64,000 nucleotides of DNA from Neurospora tetraspora (lineage: Eukaryota; Ascomycota; Sordariomycetes; Sordariales; Sordariaceae): assembly GCF_033439725.1 (NCBI RefSeq), contig NW_026944388.1:3286001-3350000 (forward strand). The letters run 5' to 3'. Shown here one piece after another: positions 23,052 through 35,190 of this stretch. The notes under the pieces were generated by a model, which was not told the DNA's origin, did no database searches, and worked only from the letters and a program-made list of their open reading frames with translations. The position numbers were made by a program, and so were the translations under genes. The first letter of the stretch is position 1; each line of letters begins with the position of its first letter.

Positions 23052-26000
23052 ATTAAGAATCTTATTAATTTAATCATTGAAGCTATCGTCAATAATAATA
23101 ACTGATTAAACGACTGCCAACAATATCTACGACCAAGATCAACAGCGTTACTCTCAATAGCCCTAAGGACTGGCCGGCCTGGGAAGATGCTTTTATCTCT
23201 ATAGCCTAAGACCTTAATCTCTAGAAGTATATTAATCCTAATAACCATATGCCTTGGCCAATTGAGTTTGTAGAGCCCAATATTGCTAGCTATTAGGGGG
23301 AGGTTCCCGTTAAAGAAATTAAGGAAGTTAAAAGGGATAGGGAAGCTGCCCTATCTATTACCGCTAAACTTTATGGCTTCTATTATAAGCGCGACTATTA
23401 TAACTATATAATTAAAAAGTCGGACTAACGTATAGAGGTTAAGACCTTTTCTAACATAAGTATTAAAAAGACTATACTAAATCGTTAGATATTTAAAACT
23501 ATTAGAAATAATTACCAGGAGATTGATTTTATTAAATATATTAGTCTATATGAGTAGTATAATAATCTTAGTAAATCTACTACTTTTAATAACCGTAAGG
23601 TAAAGAAGCTCGCCCGGGTTGGATTTATTAATATTCTTAAGCTCTTTAATAAAGCTAACTGTAACTAGTATAATTAGATTTTTTATTAGGAAGCGGCTAT
23701 AGCCCTCTATATTATTAGAGGAATTATTAGAATAGATAAATTAAACCTATGATTCTTAGAATCCTATATAGTTATAAGGTCGAATCCTTATATCACCTAG
23801 GTAGATAATTACTAGTTTTAGTATAATAAGGAAATTGAGAGAAACTTTAATTTTAAAATCTCTTTCTATATTATAGCCAAAGATTTTCGTAAAGTAATAA
23901 TAGCGAATACTATTTAAGGAAAGGGTTGTACTCCCCTACTTAAGGGTACTACGTTTGCGGTTACGTTAGGTGGTAAGCCCATTAAGAAAGACGTTTTTAG
24001 CGACGAATAAAATTTTGGCTCGGAGGTAGAGGTATGAGGAGAAGCTATAAGTAAGAACGGTAAGTTTAGGAAGAATACTAATAAGAATAAACGTACTTTC
24101 TCTTCGTCCCTACTAACGAATAAACGACTACGACGATACCTATATAAATTCTATAAGTAACCAAGCCATAATTTAGACAAATACTACTACGCTAGGTTAT
24201 AGTTAGCCTATAAAAGTTAGGTCGAAAATCCTATTATTAAGAAGCGTGCGTTTGCTAATTTAAAGAAGGATAAAATACTTGAAAAGGCCGTTAATTATTT
24301 GCGAACGTAGCGGGATAATAAAAATTAAAATAATTAATTCTATAGACGTTGGATAGGTAAGAATAATTTTTTAGTATTTATAACGAAATACGGCGCCATA
24401 TATTTATTAAGAAATTTTATAATTTTCGATTTAAATATAATAATATATATTTTTAATAAAATTAATTGGTTTAAAAACTTTACCCTATTAAATGTTGGTG
24501 ATTACGTATAGGTTGGAAATAAGCAGATTTTTATTAAAGGGTATAGTATTATTATAATTATAATTTAAAACGACGTTAGAAATAGGAAGCTCTAACTCTT
24601 TAACGTTGCCTTAGTATTAAGTATAGCCTATAACCTTATCTCCTAAAAATAATTCGAAGATAAATACATTTATTAGGACTATAAAAATAGTTATTTATTT
24701 ACCTACTTTACGGATTCCCTTATTTATTATATTTATTCTAAATATAAGTAATTTATTTTAGAATATATTTTTCTATAGAATAGCGTTAACGAATTTTTTT
24801 TTATTATACAATATATAAATTATATTAACTAGAAGCCCTAAGAAGGTAAACCCCTTCGTTAATATTTTCGATTTAGTTACCTGAGACCTGAAATTTTAAT
24901 TAAATTAATAGAGTAAAAGTATAGCGTACGATTTAAGAGACCGCATATAGTATATTGTGAATTATGTGCTAAAGCTAAGTTGAAGTAATAAGTATGTAAA
25001 GAAGTTCGTAACTATTTGTAGGGCTTTAGGTTACAATTGGTTATCGACTTCTTTTTTTATAAGGAGGTAAAGGTAGGGGGTTAGAAATATTCAAATTTAA
25101 TAGTAGTTGTAGACCGGTAGTCTGGATTCGTTTAGGTATATTATTTAGGTAATAGAGAAGTTGAATTTATTATTACGTATTTAGAATCCCTTTATATAGG
25201 GTTATAAATTTAATATTAAATTGTACTTCGGGTAATTAAATATAATAATAAGATGATTAGTAGTAAGAAAATTACTATTTAGCTTACTACTAAGGGAATT
25301 AATATTGAGCCCTTAGCGCCTTATATATAAGTTTAAAATAGCGGCGTATAGTACTTAGAGGGTATAATTAAAATTAAAAATATAATAATACGATTAGGTA
25401 CAAATCTTCCTTACGAACTATAAATAAAGATTATTAGAGTAGTTATATATTTGTATAATTTAACTCCTAAAGCGGAATATTATTAGAAATCTCCCTAAAA
25501 TTGAATTAAAACATATTATTAATTTAAAAACGGTATTATTCTTCTATTAGACCCTTCCTTTACTATTGTATATTTTAAAGTATATAGTTACAAAGTCTTC
25601 ATTCTTATAATAAAAATTATAAAAAAATAGAATAAATTAATAAAGGTTAAGGACTATACCTAGGTCGGCTATTTGGTTGGATATTAATTAATGAATATTT
25701 ATAGGATCTAGAATTCTTACACCAATTTTATTATTATTATACGAAATATTATATTTAATAAAAACGAAGTCTTCTTTAATAGTAACGTTAAAGAAATCTA
25801 TAATACCTTTAATATTTTCTTTAAAGAATTAGTTATATAATTAAAGAACTTTTATTAAATAGATATTATATAAATAAACGTTTTATAGGTCGAGGCTATA
25901 CTTACTATAAATAATAGAATTCCTAGCCCCGTTATCTGAAATTTTCCTACTAAGACCGAAAATATATTAGGAGAAAAGGAGAAATCAGGGTCTCTAGAGA

Positions 26001-28304
26001 TATAGACGTAATTTAGATCTCTAAAGGTCCTATAAGTACTAAGAATACTATTCAGTCTAAAGATACCATAAAGGTTTCTAGAACCCTTGCTATCGCCGTT
26101 TATATAATTGCCGTTGGATTTCTAAAGTACAGTTTTAAATTCAAAGGATGAAGAAGAGGGCTATTTCCCTACGCCTCCTAATAATTTAACTGCGTTTCTA
26201 ATAACTGACTTCTTTCGCTTTAATAAAGAATTATAATTAATTATAAATTAATATTTTTATTAGGCCGCGTCGGTCTTATTTATAAAGGGTAATCGATTTG
26301 TAGGCTTTTAGGGAGATAAGGTCGTAGACTAAACCTTTCTAGAATAAATAAGAGAGAGGGGTATCGATATTAATCCCAGCTATAATTCTAAATTAAAAAT
26401 AATAAGGGATATTATTAACTACTATAGAATAAAGGGTATATTAAGGACCCTCTATCGAATTAACTTTCTACTTCTTTTAGAGTACTATAGTAATTTTAAT
26501 TCTTATTCCTTTAGGGAATTTTTTAAAGCTATAGAGAAAGAATACCTAAATAAATATAAGAATAAAAAGTCCTAAAAGTAAGTTAGTATCGAGGAAGCGG
26601 GAAATAACGAGATATTTAATTCGATATAAGTATATATTTATAAATTCGACTAAAACAGCCGGTTCTTTAAATGTAGAGTACGTTTAATTATACGAAGAGA
26701 CTAGTAATTTAAAGATAGTATGCGTAAAACGTACATAACAACTCTAATAATTAGATTATTTTGTATCTTAATAATTATAGCTGCCTACTTCAATTTCAAT
26801 TTAATTTCATATAATATAAAGAATATTTTTATTAATACTATACTCGATAAGGTAATATTTATAAAGGCTCCCCTTAGGTATACTAGGAAAGGCTAAATAT
26901 TCTAATTACTATATACGTTGTATAGTCTGCGGAGGTTTCTTCTCCTCTAGTAGTAGGAATTTATTAAAACCTTTATAACTATAAGTATGAACCCTCTCCC
27001 TATAGAGCCTAATATTTTAATTAAAAATAATATATTCTGTTTTTTTACGTCGACGATATCGTTATTATTTATAGATATAGGGATAAAGAAATTACTATAA
27101 CTAAAGAGGTAGTAGCTACTATAGAGACGAAATATTAATTAATAGGTAGAAAATTATTAAAATAATTTTTAAATATCAAAATTATTCGAAACCGAAAGAA
27201 GAAGCTAATTTAATTATTATAACGTAATTATATTTAGAAGATTGCGGAGAAGGTTAAATATATAAAGAAATTATATTTTATATTTATAGTTAGAAAGGAA
27301 CTTCTACTTTACTAAAATAGTATAGTCCCGTACGAGATTTATGCATATTAAATTAAAATCGGTTCGATTCTTTATATTGTTATTATATTATAATTAAACG
27401 TAGCTTTCCCGGTCTCTAAATTTGTTCGATTTAATTTAAATCCTAATTTAATATATTATACGGCTATAAATAGAGTATTCTTCTACTTTCTAATAATTTA
27501 AAACTATACCTTTTAAATTAAATAATAAAAATTATTAAAATTTTTATATTATAATTAATTCTTTATTTGTAGATAATTCTCTTAATCGAAAAAATTTATA
27601 AGTATTTATACTTAAATTATTAAGCGCTATTATCGATTAGTATATTAATAACTAAATTATAATTACGATTTTATTTATAGAAATTAAATTACTATCCTTT
27701 AGTTAAGGAGCTAAGGAAGTAATTTACGCCTGCCGTTTCTTTAACGAATTTACTTTAGGATTCGAAGATTAAGAAGCTACGTTTATAGGCTATAATAATG
27801 AATAAATAATATAATTTATTATAAAAGAGAGAGTTTAACTCGTAATTAAATTTAAATATATCGATATATATAAGTATTAATTAAAGTAAATATAGGAGAG
27901 GAAATTAGTAAATGTAGTTTACGTGCTTACCAAGGAATAGATTGTAGATAGCCTTATAAAGAGCTTCCTTCCTGTAATATATTTAAAATCTATAGAATAG
28001 TTAGGATTCGTAGAGTTATAGCGGCTATAAATTTAATTACGAGAATTTAGTAGCAGAGATATCGCTATAAACCGCCCGAAGGGTATAGAGGATTTTATAG
28101 AGGAGGATTCGGGTAACGAATCAATAAGTATAATAATAAGTATAATAAGGCAAGACTCTTACGAATAAAAGTTTGAAAGCTATTGTAACGAAGAAGTAAT
28201 TTGGGAATAATATTATTTTTGGCTAATTTTGGAAGGATTTTAGGGCATTTTAGGGTATATCTAGGTAGATCTAGCGTAGTTTGTACACTAAATCTAAGGA
28301 GGTA

Positions 28305-28470
28305 TATTAGAGGCCAGGGGATCTATTGGGCGTGTACGTGCCCAGTTGGGCTGGAATATGCGGGATTTATCTAGATGCCAGAGCTTCTAGTCTGCAGAGC
28401 CAGTCTTACACACACATACACACAATCAAGCCACGTTGAACCCATATCGATTATTACCCATAATATCACA
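28305..28470 (+). repeat. Right LTR of the copia fossil
   Basis: 166 bp, same end and length as the left copy, differing at about nine sites. A purine-rich stretch (AAGGAGG) just before it is the likely polypurine tract. Confidence 0.93.
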
Positions 28471-28475
28471 TGGCC

Positions 28476-28916
28476 CGGATGGAATTCCACTTGGCGTTTG
28501 GTCATCAGGATTCAGGGCGGATTCAGGGAAGGGCAGGGGGTGGCGGGGCGGCATCTTGGGCTTCCATCTGAATCTTCTGGACTTCTTTCTACTCTCATGA
28601 CTCCCTTTCTCCATTCTTCTTCTTCTCTTGTCCGAAATCTGCGTAGGTCGGGTCTTCTGCTCATTGTTACCAACACGAGCCGGAAGCTACTTTACCTCGA
28701 ACACGAGACCAAGTTTACACGCAGTCCCTGCGCCTGTCAGGATTACATCACTCCAATAAACTTATCAGATTCACCTGTCGATACCTACAGGAGCAGTTTC
28801 ACCCATCGAGTGAACCAGACAAAGCAATACCGCGTCAAAGAGATACCTAGCTTTTCTGCAGGGATCACTGTAAGCCAGTACCCGAGACAGCTTCACCACT
28901 TCCTCTCCAACCTACG
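28476..28916. other. Spacer between the copia fossil and the next gene
   Basis: 441 bases of normal composition that must contain the promoter and leader of the gene at 28917. No separate gene is seen. Confidence 0.5.
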
Positions 28917-30671
28917 ATGCTCGACGAAAACTTTCCCACCTTCCGCTCCCGCCCGTCTCCGGACAACCCACTCTCTTCCATCCTCTTCTTCACACAGAAC
29001 GGCGCCGACCCTAGCCCCGAGTACATCCTCCGACGGGCCGACCCGGCCCTCCCGGCCTCGCGCAGCAAGTACGCCGCCGCCCTCTGCGGTCCGTTGAACG
29101 CCGACGTCGTCTACGCCGAAGTCCTCGTCACCCCAGAATGGTCGCAACCCACTGTCTCGGGCGCCGAGATGCGCGCCCAGGCACTGAACGGCGCGCCGCC
29201 TGCCCCCGCGACGGCGCTGGTCCCGGAAGCCTTTGCCATTCAGCTGTACAACCCGGACTCGACCGTCGCGATCAAGATGGTGCCGGGCACGTGGAACAAG
29301 ACTGACTCGTGGGAGTTTGAGCTGCCGGTCCAGACGTTCAAGCAGCCCTCGGCCAGCGAGCTTGACAGGGAGAACGGAGGACTGCCACCGCCGGACTTGA
29401 TGCCGAGGGTCATGTTCAGGTGGAAGAAGGACAGCAAGTTGAGCAAGGATATGACGTTGTACATGTGTGGAAAGAACCTGGGAGGGAGGAGGAACAAAGA
29501 GCCGGATATCACGATTGCCATGTTCAAGACTACGACGCGCAAAGATGGGGAGAGCGTGGTTACTGTCTACCAGCCGAATCTGCACCGGGTAGAGGTGGAG
29601 GATCGGAAAGGGCTGGAGCTGGTGCTGTTGCTGGGAGCCGAGGTGATCAAGGACTTGTATCTGTCTCCAAAGGCCGATGTGTTCAATGTCGGAGGAGGGG
29701 GCTCTCCCGTCGGAGTTGCAGGCAGGAGGAAGAACTCGAAACCTACCAGCACGCCACCAGGAGTGCCCATTATGTCTGGTGCTGTGGCGGCTAATGGTGG
29801 TCCATCAGGGGCGGGAGGACAGTTTATTGCTGCGAACGCGATCCGGCATCCAGATACTACACCCGTCAGTGCTTCAGGTGCGGCAAAACCTGCGTCATCA
29901 AAGGCAGATATCGATGCCGAAACGCAACGATTAAAAGCCATGGTTGAGCGCGAGGAGCACGAGCGGCAAAAGCGGGAAAGGCAAGAGCGTGAGAGGCGTG
30001 AACAAGAAGAGCAACAGCGCATCAAGAGGATGCTCGAAGAGGAAGAACAGCGCGAACGTCAACGAAGAGAAGCAGAGATAGCGGCCGAGACGGAACGCTT
30101 ACGGAGAGAATATGGAATGGAAGGGCAGGAACTCCCGTCGATCGTCCACTCTCCTACAGCTCCTCAGAACGGAGGGACGTTCAGTAGCAGCCCTGCCCTC
30201 CCGCCACGGCAAACCTTCCAAAACACACAACCTCCGCCGCACCTCTTCCAACAGCCAAGCCAGGGCCAGCTGTCACCAACGACCACCTGGGGCGCCACAC
30301 CCTCCCTGCCTCCGCGGCCCCTTAGTGCCGGTCCGCCGGGGGCTCATCATGGGAGCGGGAGTCATAACAGCAGCAGCAGGCCAGGGCCGTTCCACTGTGA
30401 TAAGCTGAATAAGGTGTGGAACGGCGTCGTGGTGCCAGCTCTTGATCGTGGCTCTGGAACTCCGGGACCTGGTAGTTCGGGGAGGAGGCGCAGTAGTGGT
30501 GCGCCGTACTTGTCGGCGGATCAGAATGGCAGTGGGAGGTATGGGTATAGCCAGAGTTCTGTTGGTCTGTCTGGCGGGAATGGGAGCTCGAGTGCGAGGG
30601 ATAGGGAAAGAGAAAGGGAAAGGGAAGAAAGGAACAGGAAGATTGCGAAGAAAAAGAGTGCGCATTGGTAG
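28917..30671 (+). CDS. Unrecognised protein with a charged coiled-coil, 584 aa
   Basis: A single uninterrupted frame of 584 codons starting at ATG 28917 (MLDENFPTFRSRPSPDNPL). I do not recognise the family. Residues 1 to about 255 look folded, with alternating hydrophobic stretches such as SSILFFTQNGADPSPEYIL, EAFAIQLYNPDSTVAIKMV and GLELVLLLGAEVIKDLYLS. A Gly/Ala/Pro-rich linker follows. Residues about 330-398 form a highly charged E/R/Q-rich helix of coiled-coil type. The C-terminus is Pro/Ser/Gly-rich and ends with a basic Arg-Glu stretch and KKKSAHW. The codon-like composition and length argue for a real gene, probably an intracellular scaffold-type protein, but that role is inference. 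It starts 446 bases after the copia fossil's right LTR. Confidence 0.85.
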   Translation: MLDENFPTFRSRPSPDNPLSSILFFTQNGADPSPEYILRRADPALPASRSKYAAALCGPLNADVVYAEVLVTPEWSQPTVSGAEMRAQALNGAPPAPATALVPEAFAIQLYNPDSTVAIKMVPGTWNKTDSWEFELPVQTFKQPSASELDRENGGLPPPDLMPRVMFRWKKDSKLSKDMTLYMCGKNLGGRRNKEPDITIAMFKTTTRKDGESVVTVYQPNLHRVEVEDRKGLELVLLLGAEVIKDLYLSPKADVFNVGGGGSPVGVAGRRKNSKPTSTPPGVPIMSGAVAANGGPSGAGGQFIAANAIRHPDTTPVSASGAAKPASSKADIDAETQRLKAMVEREEHERQKRERQERERREQEEQQRIKRMLEEEEQRERQRREAEIAAETERLRREYGMEGQELPSIVHSPTAPQNGGTFSSSPALPPRQTFQNTQPPPHLFQQPSQGQLSPTTTWGATPSLPPRPLSAGPPGAHHGSGSHNSSSRPGPFHCDKLNKVWNGVVVPALDRGSGTPGPGSSGRRRSSGAPYLSADQNGSGRYGYSQSSVGLSGGNGSSSARDREREREREERNRKIAKKKSAHW

Positions 30672-31410
30672 GTGTCTTGAGAGGGGTATTGACACGGGAG
30701 GTGTTGGAGCATATCAGGCGTGGTTCCATATATGCATTATCATTTGAAAGGAGTTGGTTGGCGTATCGTAGCATATTTTACCTATTTAGAGAATGGTCTG
30801 GCTTGGTGAGGATGGATTTATTTGCGGAGGGTTCGACATCATTTTAGCATAGCGGAAGACAGATGCTATTAAAGACCTTAACTTTGTTCGCAAATGTAGT
30901 AGTGACTTTGACCAAGACTAACAACTACGACGAAAAGCAAACCTCAGACCGAGAGGTCTTTGAATCGTAACCACTTGACACATTCTTAACCTGTTCCTTC
31001 CAAATAAACTATCCGGGCTAAGCTTGGCCCGGGGTCAATCAGAAACGCGGATGGGACAAAACAGTTGAAACACCTTGACGACTCTCTAGGTAAGGGGCGT
31101 CTGATCAAAGCTTCATACCAGGAACCGGGCTGTTTCATGATATGCACAATGATGCGATGGTTTCTATGGAGGCTGTTAGTATTTCTTTCTTGGTTGCATA
31201 GCCTACGTAAACAGCTCCGTTTTTTTTAGGTCATCCTGGAGGATCTCCAGGAGGGCTTAAAGCACTTGAAGAGTTGAAGCCATATCTAACTCACGTAATT
31301 CTTGGGATACTGTAGGAAAAAGCCCCAGGGATAGAAAATGAGTTGAGCTGCTTGTATGTAGTACAAATATCCAAGAAAGCTTTCTGTTTGCGTCAACTGG
31401 GGGGGAATAC

Positions 31411-31419
31411 TATAAAAGG
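31411..31419 (+). promoter_or_regulatory. Candidate TATA box
   Basis: TATAAAAGG, a full consensus match, lies 48 bases before an ATG and is followed by a pyrimidine-rich stretch like a fungal transcription start region. It is far upstream of STE50, so it may drive a separate short transcript. Confidence 0.4.
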
Positions 31420-31458
31420 AAACCCCCACATTCATCCCATCTCATTGCCATTGTGTCC

Positions 31459-31608
31459 ATGTCCGTCCCATATCCCTTGAACCTACCCGTCCCGCACGTT
31501 CCTTCCTTGCGTGCTTTTGCTTATCTTCTTCCCACGCTTCCCCAGCCGCAACCGCTGAGGCGGGTAGTAGCTTATTTTCCGCTGCGGCAACGTGGTGACA
31601 CGGGATGA
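31459..31608 (+). CDS. Possible small ORF, 49 codons
   Basis: ATG to TGA, starting MSVPYPLNLPVPHVP, proline- and leucine-rich, directly below the TATA box at 31411. It has no recognisable domain and could be chance, or a leader in a noncoding transcript. Included only because of the promoter-like context. Confidence 0.15.
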   Translation: MSVPYPLNLPVPHVPSLRAFAYLLPTLPQPQPLRRVVAYFPLRQRGDTG

Positions 31609-33622
31609 ATGGGGTTTTGTTCCTTTAGCTTTGGCAATTTTGGAGGGAAGGAGGGGAAGCTGAGGAAGTGAGGGATAAGAACATGAGGGGTTGCTGATTG
31701 ACAGGCTGGGGAGTTGGTTACTTTACATAGGGCATCCAGTTCATATTTATCGGTTGATCGTGGTGGTTGACAGCAACGATCTGCACTTTAGAGGAGGGAA
31801 GCTCTCCGATACATAGTCCAGTTGTTGAAAAGTGTGTTAGGCTGTCGTCATTTGAAGACTCAAAGACATGATATATTGCCCGTCATTCCCATTAAAGCCA
31901 TTCTGGCTTGGATTAGTGATCCCAACCATGATGCTCAGGCCGCAACGTCATCGGGCACAACCAGAACGGCAGAAACGGACGAGCAAAGAGACAAGAGACA
32001 TGGGAATATAATATCCCGCCGTCGCCGTCATGCCATACAACGTTGTGTTCGGCTCATGGAGCTATAGTAAGTTAACGGATATTGGCAGCCCGACTACGAC
32101 AGAAAGAGTGGGATCGTTTTGGTCGAATTTCCAGGTCATGATTAATTCGATGGGACTCTCCAAACAGTCTTGTCGCTTTTAAGCAGCTGGGCGAAGCTCC
32201 CAAGCTCATGAAATCAAGTTTTTGATATACGCCGAGCAAAAACAAGAATACTTGGAAGTTTGGTTTAGGTCTTGAGCGATATACGCACCCTGAAAAAAGA
32301 TGTGGACTGGAAGACTCGAGCTGTGCCCCTGACAGGAACACGCCGGGCAGGTAAGGTACCTGTGAGAAACGTCCAGTACGGAGCAATATCCGGACAGAAC
32401 CCAAGCAAGAGACCATTCCCATATGTAGAAGTCGTACCTTTGTACCTGCAGTGAGTTGAGGTTTTTGGTCAACGACCGGGCGGCGCACAATGCCCAAGTG
32501 GAAGCCAACCAAAAGACTTTGAGGACCACCGACTGAAAGCGACTTGAACGATTTGACCATCTTTGGGCGCTAGTAACGGTTTGGGCAATAAATGGGGTCA
32601 CCACTCGCTCGGCCACCCGCCAGACACGTTGCGGCCACTTGCCTGACTGGTCGACCTGGCCAAGAGCTGGCCGAGAACTGGGACAGGCGAGCGGCTAGCA
32701 GCTGCGGGCGGGCAATAGGCCACCTGAAATGCTGTTGCTGTGCACACCACAAGCACCTGCCGCCCAAAGAACCTCACAAGCCCGTGTGGAAGAGACGCAC
32801 GCCCGCAATCAATACAACAGCGCACCGGTCTTGACTGTGAAGTCCCAGACGGTGCAGGAATGGAAAGGAAGACGGTGGCAGAGAGGCACCCACGCAGGCA
32901 CTGCACCGCAACGGCATTCAATCACTGCACTCAACATTTGCTGCATCTAGACCAAAACATCCACAACAATCGACCAACTCCACCACCGCGACAAGGACAT
33001 TCAAGAGCCCGTCGTTGCACTGTCCACATCCCACTGTCACCACCGACCGGTCCTTGTCTAGCGGGAGGTGTCTGTCATCCATTTACCTCTCGCCTACCTC
33101 TACCTCTAGCCGAACTCCATCCGGCCGATTTCATCACACTTCACGACACGGGAACCTGACCGACCGACGAGACGACAGGTTGCTTGTCAGTCAGACTCGA
33201 TCCAAACCCGCCTCCGCTTCCCGTACCCGACGCTTGCTGTTGCTCCCACCGCCGTAATTCTCGCCAAACATTGCTCGCTGCTTGTTGCACGATCCGGCCA
33301 ACGTCTTTTTACTGCAACCAGCCAAGCTTGGAAAGCCCACCGCTTGGCAGCTCTACCCGCCCACTCGCGCCTCCTCCTCCATCCTACTCGTTGCGGAACC
33401 GCTCTTGCGCTCCCCAGTCGCTGGGAATTGAGGCGCTCCCCTTCGTTTGTCGACAGCAGCAGGGCCCTCCGCTCTTCTTCCCCCGCATGTCGATCCGGAC
33501 GACGCAGCGCCCATCGCTGATTCCCGCCTCTCCGTCCTCGAGCCTCCCATAAAGAACGACTTCGGCGTTTTCTGTCTCCTGCCGCCGCAGCCCCGGCTGT
33601 GGAGGCCCGGCAATTCGCGAAC

Positions 33623-35190
33623 ATGAACTTCGACTCGGGCACCGCGTACGCTGAGTCGGACGCCGACGACGAGTATGAGCGCGATATTCACGGAAGCTCC
33701 CCTATCGATCACACCGACGTCGAACACTCACCCATCGACTCTGGCCCCCCCTCGGCCGAACACACCCCTACAACCTACGGCTACCGAAACAGTGCAGATA
33801 GACACATAGAAACCTTGATTTCCGACTGGTCTGCCGACGACTGCGCCGACTTCATTGCCTCGATTGGCCTACAGCAATACGCAGATAGATTCATAGGTCC
33901 GTTCCGACTACATCGCTAAAAGTAGCGTATGGCTTTGACTTTTGCTAACTCTTCGCACAGAAAACGAAATTGTGGGAGAGGCCCTAGTCGCGTTACAACA
34001 TGATGATCTCAAGTCGATGGGCATTAACAGTGTTGGCCACCGCTTGATGATTCTGAAATCCGTCTACGATGTGAAGAAGGCTCAGGATGTCCCTATTGAG
34101 GACGACCACTACATGCCTCTTAGTACGTGCCGTGCCCCCTTACCTTGTGCAATTCTCGCGTGCTAACAAGCTGAACTTTGAAGCCGCCGCGACCGAAGCG
34201 CTATCGGCAAATGCTACCCTCAACGACATTAAGCATCTCGCTGAGCAGTTGCGTCTGAGAGACGAGCGCATCAGCCTCTTTGAGCAAGACCTGCGCCGGT
34301 TAACCGAAGACTTTAGGAGGTTACGGGAAGATATGCTACCGGCATTGCGACTCGCCAAGGATGCTCAACAACCGCTACCAAGTGGACCGTCTTACGAATC
34401 TACTTTGTCACCGCCAGCTCCAGCCTCGTCGGCGGGTAGCCAGCCGAGTGCCGGCCTAAGTCGGCAATATTCTACCAAGAGGATCATGCTTGGGACAACG
34501 CCAAAGGCAGTCTCCCCGTCCCATCTTCAGACTTCCCACGGCCCGACATACGACTCTTCTGCGACTAGTAGAGGTATGATGTCGTCGTCTCACCTTGGCG
34601 CCATGAACGGGTCTAGTGCGAACACCCTCTCCGGTGGTTATCCGTCACCGAACATGCCATCGCCTACCTCTCCGCCCACCACCAACATGTCAGGCACTAC
34701 TCTTGATCCCAGATCTTATCGCGGTGACAACCAACCCCCATCATCGAGCCGATCCACATTTGGCGATAACGATCACTACGGTTCTCAAGACAAACAACCT
34801 GTGTCCGCTCCCCGCAGAGGACAGACGCCGGCACCTGATACCCCTGGTTCCGCGAGCAACGCGTCCGTCGAGATCTTCAAGTCGTTCAGGGTCAGTATGG
34901 ATGACCCGTGCTATAAAGTTCTTCCGGCAGCGCTCAAAAAGTACCAAATCAACGCCCCATGGGATCAATACGCTCTGTATATCGTATATGGCGATCAAGA
35001 ACGGTGTCTGGGACTGGACGAGAAGCCTCTCATATTGTTCAAGCAATTGGACAAGGAAGGAAAGAAGCCCATGTTTATGCTAAGGAAGACGAACAACGCT
35101 CCAGCTGAGGAACAACCCGGGAGCGCAGGACTATCGGCTGCTGCTCGCGGGGCGACGGCCGTCTACGATCCACCGGGAGGTATCATATAA
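33623..35190 (+). CDS. STE50: STE50-type MAP kinase adaptor (SAM and RA domains)
   Basis: Three exons, 33623-33896, 33961-34122 and 34184-35190, give 480 residues. STE50 tethers the MAPKKK Ste11 to membrane GTPase/osmosensor complexes in the pheromone, filamentation and osmostress MAPK pathways; in plant pathogens it is needed for infection structures. The start MNFDSGTAYAESDADDEYER matches fungal orthologues; the frame extends upstream only with GTG. The SAM domain is at about residues 62-130 (LISDWSADDCADFIASIGL, ENEIVGEALVALQHDDLK, MGINSVGHRLMILKSVYD). A coiled segment LAEQLRLRDERISLFEQDLR follows, then a long Ser/Pro linker. The Ras-association domain is at about 373-450 (SVEIFKSFRVSMDDPCYKVL, YALYIVYGDQERCLGLDEKP). 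Intron 1 has a weak donor, GTCCGT, but the join is required for SAM continuity; intron 2 has a CTAAC branch point. Confidence 0.96.

Larger units (their letters stand above)
22886..28470 (+). mobile_element. Ty1/copia LTR retrotransposon fossil, heavily AT-enriched (RIP-like)
   Basis: A 5585-bp element with 166-bp LTRs and a 5-bp target-site duplication TGGCC (22881-22885 and 28471-28475). The interior is strikingly AT-rich and badly degraded, with many breaks and no usable frame. Copia order can still be followed on the plus strand: gag-like region at about 23.3-24.4 kb, integrase traces near 25.0-25.6 kb, reverse transcriptase from about 26.5 kb with a YVDD-type box near 27040, and an RNase H region after it. 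This gag-integrase-RT order and the YVDD box assign it to Ty1/copia. The LTRs differ at roughly nine positions, almost all transitions, so mutation count is a poor clock here. The exact duplication shows the insertion site itself is undisturbed. Confidence 0.92.
30672..33622. other. Longest gene-free stretch outside the fossils (about 2.95 kb)
   Basis: It holds the 3' end of the preceding gene and the upstream/leader region of STE50. The last 600 bases are C/T-rich, as fungal 5' leaders often are. A strong TATA box at 31411 precedes a 49-codon frame (listed separately). Other open frames up to 160 codons show no motif. Confidence 0.4.
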
